From Mycobacterium sp. (GTDB taxonomy: Bacteria > Actinomycetota > Actinomycetes > Mycobacteriales > Mycobacteriaceae): 5,160 nt of DNA. This document shows, piece after piece, positions 1-3,982 of the stretch. Positions within the stretch are counted from its first letter, which is position 1; every line of letters begins with the position of its first letter. Below the pieces are notes generated by a model, which saw only the letters and a list, made by a program, of their open reading frames with translations, ran no database searches and was not told where the DNA came from. The stretch is from NCBI GenBank assembly GCA_019246375.1, contig JAFAQO010000005.1, forward strand, positions 1 to 5,160, read 5' to 3'. Position numbers and translations under genes: made by a program.

Positions 1-148
1 AGGCCGTCGAACCGGCGCCACCCCAAAAGTCACCGGCAGCCAGCACATCACGAATGATGGACTGGTGCTCGGCCTCCAACGAGGCGGCCTGGGCGCGAAC
101 CAGCGCGCCGTGCGCGTCGACGTCGCCGAACTGATAGTTAATCGACAT
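1..148 (-). CDS. EsxN/EsxI-type WXG100 protein, partial (C-terminus off the window)
   Basis: Small type VII secreted WXG100 protein, normally about 94 residues, that pairs with the Esx protein encoded just upstream. The window holds the first 49 residues, beginning MSINYQFGDV; the gene runs off the left edge. The WXG turn is seen as W-G-G at residues 42-44, between the two helices of the fold. The sequence matches the near-identical EsxI/L/N/O/V subgroup of M. tuberculosis, members of which are secreted through ESX-5, but it cannot be assigned to one paralogue. The ATG at 148-146 is supported by an AGGAGGA at 163-157, 8 nt away. It lies 32 nt after the stop of its partner, so it is the last visible gene of the leftward PE-PPE-Esx-Esx operon. 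Completeness cannot be judged. Confidence 0.93.
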   Translation of the reverse strand, partial: MSINYQFGDVDAHGALVRAQAASLEAEHQSIIRDVLAAGDFWGGAGSTA

Positions 149-180
149 TTGTGTGGTCCTCCTGACCGGTAAAAGGTGGG

Positions 181-477
181 TTAGCTGCTCAGAATCTGTT
201 GCGAGGCTTGCTCTTGCTGCTCGTAGTTGTTGGCGTCGCGGATCAGCCCGTCGCGCACTCCGTGCAGCATGTTGACGATGTTGCGGAACGCCTGATTCAT
301 CTGGCCCATGGTGTCGTAGGAGGTGGCCTGCGCGGCCCCACTCCAGCTGGCACCGGCAATGTTTTGCGAGGACGCCCACATCTTGCGGGCCTCGTCCTCC
401 ACCGTCTGAGCATGTACATCAAACCGGCCCGCCATCGAACGCATGGAGTTCGGGTCGGTCATAAAACGGGTAGGCAT
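181..477 (-). CDS. EsxM/EsxJ/K/P/W-type WXG100 protein (98 aa)
   Basis: Complete 98-residue WXG100 protein of the subfamily ending in QQILSS (EsxJ/K/M/P/W in M. tuberculosis), expected to form a helical-hairpin heterodimer with the EsxN-type protein encoded downstream and to be exported by a type VII system, probably ESX-5. The W-S-G turn lies at residues 45-47. The C-terminal tail has the YxxxD/E secretion signal as Y-E-Q-Q-E at residues 85-89. The length equals the family's usual length. The ATG at 477-475 has AAGGAG at 491-486, 8 nt away; a second Met at residue 6 is less likely because of family length and SD spacing. It follows the PPE gene by 98 nt with no visible terminator, so co-transcription is likely. 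Which of the paralogues it corresponds to cannot be decided here. Confidence 0.95.
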   Translation of the reverse strand: MPTRFMTDPNSMRSMAGRFDVHAQTVEDEARKMWASSQNIAGASWSGAAQATSYDTMGQMNQAFRNIVNMLHGVRDGLIRDANNYEQQEQASQQILSS

Positions 478-575
478 TTCCTTATCTCCTTAATCTCGAA
501 ATCGTGGTGTGATGGTTACTCGGGTGGCTTGTACGGTTGGCTGAGTCGAAACAACTTGTCGGATCTGCTTTCTCG

Positions 576-1847
576 TCACCCGACGGCCGCCCAAGGTGGC
601 ACCATGGGCGGGCGGACCAAGAACCGGGTGTCCGTAAGAGCGGCACCGTCTGTGCCGCGGGCTATACCAGCCAGCGGCATCCCCGGCATACCTACCGCCG
701 CCGCCGGAGGCGCGGCCAGCGGGGTGCCTCCCAACGCCGAGCCGAGAGAGCTTGTCGGTGGGGCGATCGCGGTCCAGGCCGGCGGTACCGACAATGGCCC
801 GAGCAAGGCCGCCCGGCCTAGACCGCCCGACACCGCCCCGCCAAGACCTCCCAGCCCGCCCAAGTCGCCCAATCCGGCTGCCGTACCTGCTGCGCCACTC
901 GCCGCACCCGCAGCATCGCCCGCCGCAGCCGCAGCACCACTCGCGGCGTCTCCCGCCGCACCCGCGGCGTCTCCCGCCGCACCCGCGGCCCCACTTGCAC
1001 TTTGGGCCATACTGCTGAAGCTGGTCAGGAAGGAACCTGTCTGGCCAACAGACAGCATCCCGTTGCTCCCGGCCGAAGTTGCGGTGCCAAAGAATTGGGA
1101 GTTCAAGAACGAGTTGCTTCCGAGCGGGTTGAGCCCATTGAGAAGGTCCCCAAGCCCGGACGAAGACGACGTCGACGACACGGGGGACGCCATGCTTTGC
1201 AGCGCAGTGGGTAGGGCCGAAGTCAGCTGCGACAACGTTGCCTGTGAGCTGCCGGCCGAGGTGCCGGTGGCTTGGGTGACCGCCAGAGACTGCCCGGCCA
1301 ATGCACCAGGGCTCGTGGTCGGCGCGGGCGCGGTGAACGGTGTCACCTTCGATGCGGCCGCCGACGATCCGGCATAGCCATACATTGCGGCCGCGTCTTG
1401 GGCCCACATTTGACCGTAATGGGCCTCGGTGGCCGCAATCGCCGGGGTGTTTTGACCGAGAACGTTGGTCGCGACCAGCGTTGCCAGCTGAGCGCGGTTG
1501 GCCGCGATCACCGGTGGCGGCACTGTTGCCGCGAATGCGGTCTCGTAGGCGCCCGCCGCCGCGGTGGCCTGGGCCGCGGTCTGCTCAGCTTGGGCGGCAG
1601 TGGTGTTCATCCACGCCGCATAGGGTGCGGCCGCAGCCGCCATCGATGCCGACGCGGGACCCTGCCAGCCCTGGCTGGTCAGACCGGAAATCGCCGAACC
1701 GTAATCGGCTGCGGTCGAACGCAAGTCAGCGGCCAGCCCGTTCCAGGCGGCAGCGGCCGTGAGCAGCGGCGCCGAGCCGGGACCGGAATATATTCTGGCG
1801 GAGTTAATCTCCGGTGGTAATGCGCCGAAATCCATCAGCACTGACAT
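576..1847 (-). CDS. PPE family protein, SVP subfamily (423 aa)
   Basis: Secreted PPE protein, expected to leave the cell as a heterodimer with the PE protein encoded immediately upstream, escorted by an EspG chaperone and exported through ESX-5. Residues 1-180 form the PPE domain: MDFGALPPE with Pro-Pro-Glu at 11-13, and a W-Q-G turn at 61-63. The diagnostic SVP motif G-P-L-S-V-P-P-A-W is at 350-358, and the C-terminus is the Pro-rich tail common in this subfamily. Residues 284-326 are an Ala/Gly/Asp-rich low-complexity stretch, which helps make it longer than PPE15 (about 390 residues). The ATG at 1847 is chosen over the internal Met5 because AAGGAGGTG (1863-1855) sits 7 nt upstream. SVP-type PPE proteins reside at the cell surface or outer membrane, and some PE/PPE pairs conduct small solutes. 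The upstream M-box suggests a Mg2+-related role; that is inference. Confidence 0.95.
   Translation of the reverse strand: MSVLMDFGALPPEINSARIYSGPGSAPLLTAAAAWNGLAADLRSTAADYGSAISGLTSQGWQGPASASMAAAAAPYAAWMNTTAAQAEQTAAQATAAAGAYETAFAATVPPPVIAANRAQLATLVATNVLGQNTPAIAATEAHYGQMWAQDAAAMYGYAGSSAAASKVTPFTAPAPTTSPGALAGQSLAVTQATGTSAGSSQATLSQLTSALPTALQSMASPVSSTSSSSGLGDLLNGLNPLGSNSFLNSQFFGTATSAGSNGMLSVGQTGSFLTSFSSMAQSASGAAGAAGDAAGAAGDAASGAAAAAGDAAGAASGAAGTAAGLGDLGGLGGLGGAVSGGLGRAALLGPLSVPPAWTAIAPPTSSLGSALGGTPLAAPPAAAVGMPGMPLAGIARGTDGAALTDTRFLVRPPMVPPWAAVG
945..986. repeat. Two perfect 21-bp tandem copies within the PPE gene
   Basis: A 21-bp unit occurs twice head to tail (945-965 and 966-986) with degenerate copies on both sides (about 895-995). 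It is in frame in the PPE gene and encodes part of the Ala/Gly/Asp-rich segment around residues 286-326. It is probably a slippage-prone coding repeat that varies in length between strains. Confidence 0.75.
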
Positions 1848-1854
1848 CGCTACT

Positions 1855-1863
1855 CACCTCCTT
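1855..1863 (-). promoter_or_regulatory. Ribosome binding site of the PPE gene overlapping the PE stop codon
   Basis: On the minus strand AAGGAGGTG begins within the TAA stop of the PE gene (1865-1863) and ends 7 nt before the PPE ATG. The two genes are separated by only 15 nt, so ribosomes finishing PE can reload on PPE. This fits the need for equal amounts of the two heterodimer partners. Confidence 0.8.
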
Positions 1864-2162
1864 TACCTGGCGGCAATCGTGTTGGCGGCCTCGGTAGCCG
1901 CGTATGACTGGGCGCTGGCGCCCAGAGTGTTTACGAATAGTTCATGGACTTCCGCGGCCCGTGCGCTGACCGCCTGATACATCTGCGCGTGTGCAGCGAA
2001 TTGTGTTGCAGTCAAAGCAGAAACCTCATCCGCCGCGGCAGGAACCACGCCCGTGGTGGGCACAGCGGCGGCCGCATTCTGCGTGGCCATAGCCGAACCA
2101 ATCCCCTGCAAGTGGCTGGCGGCGGCGGCCAAGATTTCCGGCTGTGTGGTGACAAAAGACAT
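1863..2162 (-). CDS. PE family protein, short form (99 aa)
   Basis: Short PE protein consisting of the PE domain only, with no PGRS or catalytic extension. It is expected to form a four-helix bundle with the downstream PPE protein and to carry the export signal of the pair. Pro-Glu is at residues 8-9 (MSFVTTQPE start), and the type VII YxxxD/E signal is Y-A-A-T-E at residues 87-91, near the C-terminus as usual. The length of 99 fits the family. The ATG at 2162 has AAGGAG at 2175-2170, 7 nt upstream. It is the first large gene of the leftward operon, preceded by a 118-nt gap with a strong hairpin, a 26-codon ORF and an M-box riboswitch. The M. tuberculosis PE20-PPE31 pair is likewise preceded by an M-box. 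Orthology to PE8 or PE20 cannot be decided here. Confidence 0.95.
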   Translation of the reverse strand: MSFVTTQPEILAAAASHLQGIGSAMATQNAAAAVPTTGVVPAAADEVSALTATQFAAHAQMYQAVSARAAEVHELFVNTLGASAQSYAATEAANTIAAR

Positions 2163-2194
2163 CGGACTTCTCCTTACGGAAACAGTCGAACCCA

Positions 2195-2230
2195 GGCACC
2201 AGCGGTCGCCCTAGGGCACGCGCCGGTGCC
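2195..2230 (-). promoter_or_regulatory. Strong hairpin in the leader just upstream of the PE gene
   Basis: GGCACCAGCG (2195-2204) and CGCCGGTGCC (2221-2230) can pair as a 10-bp stem, with one G-U on the minus-strand RNA. The 16-nt loop contains the palindrome GCCCTAGGGC. It sits between the 26-codon ORF stop and the PE SD, about 20 nt from the latter. There is no U-tract on either strand, so it is not a canonical intrinsic terminator. A role in RNA processing, stability or control of PE translation is possible. Confidence 0.5.
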
Positions 2231-2280
2231 ACATACCTGCAATCAGGCAAGCATGCGAAAGATGGTTTAGCGCAAGCCGA

Positions 2281-2361
2281 TTAGACGACGAGTACGGCGC
2301 CGGGGCCGGATCGGAACGAAACGGTCATCGGACTTGGATACGGACTATCGTCAGGACTCAT
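2281..2361 (-). CDS. 26-codon ORF in the PE operon leader (M-box-linked small ORF, left copy)
   Basis: A short ORF, MSPDDSPYP followed by a variable C-terminal part, with an AGGAGGT at 2377-2371, 9 nt before its ATG. The evidence that it is real is comparative within the window: the right arm of the inverted repeat has an ORF of exactly the same length in the same place, with the same SD at the same spacing. The two align without gaps. In the first nine codons seven residues are identical, and three of the six base differences are silent third-position changes. It stops 118 nt before the PE gene, so it is a candidate upstream ORF through which the riboswitch acts by coupling translation to Rho-dependent termination or to PE expression. 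It is too short for domain recognition. No function is claimed for the peptide itself. Confidence 0.5.
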   Translation of the reverse strand: MSPDDSPYPSPMTVSFRSGPGAVLVV

Positions 2362-2451
2362 CTCGTTCTCACCTCCTCACGGCCAGGGCACACGGGGATG
2401 CCAGCAGTTGCACAGTGGGATGAGAGCACCCGACAAATCAGCCGGGCGGGA

Positions 2452-2612
2452 CACCCCTCTCGTCTGAGCTTTGGCACTGCACGGCGTATCCGTTAACAGG
2501 AAGCCACTTGGGCTCAACCCTTAAGCCGGGAGGAGCTGTCCTGACCCTGGGCGTCTCTCGACGTTCGAGGTCAGTGGCCTATATCCGTGCAGACGCCTCA
2601 CCTAGCGAGGTG
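2452..2612 (-). promoter_or_regulatory. M-box (ykoK leader) Mg2+ riboswitch controlling the PE-PPE-Esx operon
   Basis: The minus-strand RNA carries the M-box hallmarks in order. They are a 5' P1 strand followed by GCUAGGUGAGGC (consensus GUUAGGUGAGGC), and a hairpin CGUC-GAGA-GACG inside a UGACCU/GGGUCA helix. The conserved 3' segment GCAGUGCCAAAGCUC (consensus ACAGUGCUAAAGCUC) follows, then a closing strand CGAGAGGGGUG that can pair with CACCUCG. M-boxes bind several Mg2+ ions, compact, and switch the downstream genes off when Mg2+ is sufficient. This copy lies 90 nt before a 26-codon ORF and about 290 nt before the PE start. Compared with the right copy it has 6 substitutions; the one in the UGACCC helix (C to U) keeps pairing as U-G. 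No U-rich intrinsic terminator follows, so the output may be translational or Rho-dependent. Confidence 0.93.
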
Positions 2613-2621
2613 TATGCACCG

Positions 2622-2653
2622 ACAATACTGACACCGAAAGCACCGTCGGTCAA
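2622..2653 (-). promoter_or_regulatory. Candidate promoter for the leftward PE operon
   Basis: Minus strand TTGACC (2653-2648) and TATTGT (2627-2622), which fits the mycobacterial TANNNT -10, with a long 20-bp spacer. The predicted start near 2615 is just upstream of the M-box. The TTGAC box is at the same distance (36 nt) from the aptamer as in the right arm, which supports it. The long spacer weakens the -35 assignment. Confidence 0.45.
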
Positions 2654-2925
2654 CCTGACATCCGGAAGATCCGGTGAATACTCGGTTAAGAAGCGTGCCA
2701 GGCATCGGATCCGCCGGCTGGACCGTGGTGCCGCCGACTTAGGGTGCTCTCACTTCGCTTGAAAGCTGGGGCATCTGAGCGACCAAGTCGGGCAGCCGTT
2801 CGGCGCCGTTCCAAAAGCCCGCGACTGCAACCACTTCCTCGATCAGAGCCGTAGGTTGGCCGGCGGTTAACACTTCGTCGCAAACCACTGTGCTTCGGCG
2901 GTGATGAATTTTTTCTGACTTGTGT
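2654..2925. other. Central spacer between the divergent promoter/M-box arms
   Basis: About 270 bp separate the two TTGAC boxes. It is not part of the inverted repeat. It contains a direct repeat ATCCGG-aag-ATCCGG (about 2662-2677), a T6 run at 2909-2914, and a coding-like stretch on the minus strand described separately. Any shared transcriptional regulator of the two units would be expected to bind here, but no known operator was recognised. Confidence 0.5.
2739..2888 (-). pseudogene. Coding-like remnant or small ORF of unknown identity in the divergent spacer
   Basis: An open stretch of 49 codons read from a GTG at 2888 to TAA at 2741-2739. Its composition looks protein-like, with an amphipathic run around residues 14-30 (ALIEEVVAVAGFWNG) and codon use resembling real mycobacterial genes rather than an antisense shadow. 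No Shine-Dalgarno precedes the GTG. The same frame is open much further upstream, but only because it passes through the right promoter and M-box, where coding is implausible. It may be the C-terminal tail of a gene destroyed when the regulatory cassette was inserted or duplicated. The phrase EVVAVAGFWN faintly recalls the helix around the end of carboxymuconolactone decarboxylase-like proteins, but this is too weak for an assignment. Confidence 0.3.
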
Positions 2926-2955
2926 TTGACGGGCACTGGGTGTGAGTGCCAACAT
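2926..2955 (+). promoter_or_regulatory. Candidate promoter for the rightward transporter unit
   Basis: TTGACG (2926-2931) resembles a SigA -35. An 18-bp spacer leads to CAACAT (2950-2955), a weak -10 that keeps the key A at position 2 and T at position 6. The predicted start near 2962 is a few bases before the M-box. The TTGAC box is at the same 36-nt distance from the aptamer as in the left arm. Confidence 0.4.
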
Positions 2956-2966
2956 GAATGTGCAAG

Positions 2967-3127
2967 CACCTCGCTAGGTGAGGCGTCTGCAGGGACACAG
3001 GCCACTGACCCCGAACGTCGAGAGACGCCCAGGGTCAGGACAGCTCCTCCCGGCTTAAGGGTTGAGCCCAAGTGGCTTCCGGATAACGGATACGCCGTGC
3101 AGTGCCAAAGCTCAGACGAGAGGGGTG
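2967..3127 (+). promoter_or_regulatory. M-box (ykoK leader) Mg2+ riboswitch controlling the Nramp-related transporter unit
   Basis: Plus-strand M-box with GCTAGGTGAGGC at 2973-2984. A TGACCC (3006-3011) / GGGTCA (3032-3037) helix encloses the hairpin CGTC-GAGA-GACG (3016-3027, a GNRA loop). The signature GCAGTGCCAAAGCTC spans 3099-3113 and the P1 closing strand CGAGAGGGGTG ends at 3127. The first bases, CACCTCG (2967-2973), can pair with that closing strand. It lies 99 nt before a 26-codon ORF and about 850 nt before the transporter start. Expected behaviour is to lower expression of the downstream genes when Mg2+ is high. The distance implies that any control of the transporter works through transcription elongation or coupling through the small ORFs rather than direct masking of the transporter's own start. 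Confidence 0.93.
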
Positions 3128-3226
3128 CGTACCTGCGGGTTCGCCGTCGGGTAACTCGTTCCCCTCCTGTGCTGTGCGCTGTGGTGACACCGGCGTGTGT
3201 CCTAACCATGAGGAGGTGAGGGCGGG

Positions 3227-3307
3227 ATGAGGCCGAGCGATAGTCCCTATCCGTATTCGAGATCCGCTTTGTCCCGATCCGGTCGCGGCATTCCTTCTGC
3301 CGCCTGA
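3227..3307 (+). CDS. 26-codon ORF in the transporter leader (M-box-linked small ORF, right copy)
   Basis: ORF MRPSDSPYP followed by a Ser/Arg-rich tail ending in PSAA, with AGGAGGT at 3211-3217, 9 nt upstream. It matches the left copy in length (26 codons), SD, spacing and N-terminus (shared xPxDSPYP), plus a shared R-S-G-x-G further on; the last five residues are unrelated. A perfect 6-bp hairpin, GCGGCA/TGCCGC (3285-3303), lies over its final codons, so translation of this ORF would open the hairpin. It is a candidate regulatory upstream ORF reporting the riboswitch state. An alternative is that only the SD-start region is conserved because it forms part of the RNA switch, not because the peptide matters. 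Confidence 0.5.
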   Translation: MRPSDSPYPYSRSALSRSGRGIPSAA

Positions 3308-3437
3308 GCTTTAGCGGACGCCGTTTCGTTTGTACTCGTGCACTAGTGGTGTGCGGGGCGGTGCAGCGCGCTCGGATTCGCTCGGGTGGGCGAGATGGCT
3401 TTGTGGTATCTGGTTGGGCTTCCGGCAGGAGATGATC

Positions 3438-3623
3438 ATGGCATTTGTTGTCAAGCAACGTATTTCACCGGCCTGCGGGTGGACCAAGCTGCGCGCAAGT
3501 CGGCATGTAGCGGGCCCGCTGCGCACACGCCGCAATCTGACTCCGCAGGAGCGGGCCAACCTGTATGTGTCACGGATGCCGCTGGCCGTTATCACCGCAT
3601 GCACTGAAAGCGCTCGGTTGTGA
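3438..3623 (+). CDS. Small protein of unknown function, 61 aa (first of two)
   Basis: Not recognised. A basic 61-residue ORF beginning MAFVVKQRIS, with Arg/Lys-rich residues 8-39 and a moderately hydrophobic segment around 41-54. AGGAG at 3427-3431 lies 6 nt before the ATG at 3438; the ATG at 3432 would place the SD too close, and the far upstream ATG at 3330 has no support. It has exactly the same length as the next ORF, and an ungapped alignment of the two puts M1, F3, Q7, R8, S10, A20, H23, V24, R39, A40, V44 and A50 at the same positions, about 20% identity. They may therefore be diverged paralogues. In M. tuberculosis the M-box gene Rv1535 also encodes a small protein; whether it is related needs alignment. 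Confidence 0.5.
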   Translation: MAFVVKQRISPACGWTKLRASRHVAGPLRTRRNLTPQERANLYVSRMPLAVITACTESARL

Positions 3624-3796
3624 CGGTGGATATAGCCGAGTACTCCGTGCGCCAACGTAGTTCGTGTGTAGGGCCCACGCGTCCGCCGCACGCCGGCTCT
3701 GCATACTGCGCGCCTATCTGGTCGTTACGTGCGTACTAGTCGTTGTCAAAATCGTCGTAAGCCGGGAGCGCGTCAGGCTTCCGAAAGGAGAAAATT
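3624..3796 (+). other. Intergenic stretch between the two 61-codon ORFs
   Basis: 173 bp without a convincing gene. It ends in the SD of the second small ORF. I see no clear terminator or promoter; TTGTCA at 3745-3750 lacks a matching -10. Confidence 0.4.
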
Positions 3797-3982
3797 GTGA
3801 CTTTTGCTGGCCCACAGCGTGTTTCGGCACCTGATAGACCGGTGATAATGCCTGCACGCTCACACGTGCTGAACGCGATGCTGCCCGAGAGCAGTACCGA
3901 ACGGACCTGGCGCGCCCTCAGTTTGGTAGCTGGAATTTTGCAGGCCGGCGTCGGTTTGCCTGTCCCCCTTGTCGTCCGATGA
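3797..3982 (+). CDS. Small putative membrane protein, 61 aa (second of two), overlapping the transporter start
   Basis: Not recognised as a known family. A 61-codon ORF starting at GTG 3797 with a strong GAAAGGAG (3783-3790) 6 nt upstream and ending in TGA at 3980-3982, which overlaps the transporter's ATG in ATGA. The N-terminal part is polar (MTFAGPQRVS, then R14, R21, H23), while residues 40-60 are continuously hydrophobic (ALSLVAGILQ to PLVV) and could form one membrane span. The transporter has no SD of its own, so translation of this ORF probably feeds ribosomes to it. Tiny membrane proteins that tune metal transporters are known in other bacteria (MgtS and MgtR for Mg2+ transporters in enterics); a similar accessory role here is inference. 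Its pattern of matches to the 61-residue ORF upstream suggests duplication. Confidence 0.6.
   Translation: MTFAGPQRVSAPDRPVIMPARSHVLNAMLPESSTERTWRALSLVAGILQAGVGLPVPLVVR

Larger units (their letters stand above)
2281..2653. repeat. Left arm of a large inverted repeat (promoter, M-box, small ORF)
   Basis: The reverse complement of this arm aligns with 2926-3307. Similarity is highest in the M-box (155 of 161 positions identical by hand count), clear in the 26-codon ORF (about 52 of 81) and patchy in the linker, where only the TCGGGT segment and the block around the SD are kept. The TTGAC box lies 36 nt before the aptamer in both arms. It reads as a duplicated regulatory cassette rather than transposon ends. 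Confidence 0.85.
2926..3307. repeat. Right arm of the large inverted repeat (promoter, M-box, small ORF)
   Basis: Inverted counterpart of 2281-2653, carrying the same order of promoter box, 161-nt M-box, linker with conserved GTGTG-TCCT and GAGGAGGTGAG blocks, and a 26-codon ORF. The linker is 99 nt here against 90 nt on the left. After the small ORF the two arms show no similarity. Confidence 0.85.

Noticed and set aside
199..1377. Long plus-strand open frame of 392 codons
   Set aside because: It is antisense to the PPE and Esx genes and exists because of their GC-rich codon bias; its Pro/Ala-rich translation has no motif, and the minus-strand PPE and Esx motifs are decisive.
490..1407. Minus-strand open frame overlapping the PPE gene in another frame
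   Set aside because: Gly/Arg/Cys-rich shadow translation with no SD, against a clear PPE domain in the correct frame.
2508..2762. 84-codon plus-strand frame in the left arm
   Set aside because: It is antisense to the left M-box; the similar translation seen from the right arm simply reflects the inverted repeat.
2885..2914. Intrinsic terminator before the T6 run in the central spacer
   Set aside because: The best stem (CACTG/CGGTG) is 5 bp with a wobble and is separated from the T-run by several bases; there is also no plus-strand gene upstream to terminate.
2281..3307. Inverted repeat as the ends of an insertion sequence
   Set aside because: No transposase lies between the arms, there are no target-site duplications, and the arms are explained by matched promoter, riboswitch and small-ORF cassettes.
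2739..3458. 239-codon minus-strand frame running through the right arm
   Set aside because: It passes antisense through the M-box, promoter and small ORF; the M-box-derived part cannot be selected as protein. Only its last 49 codons look coding-like and are listed separately.
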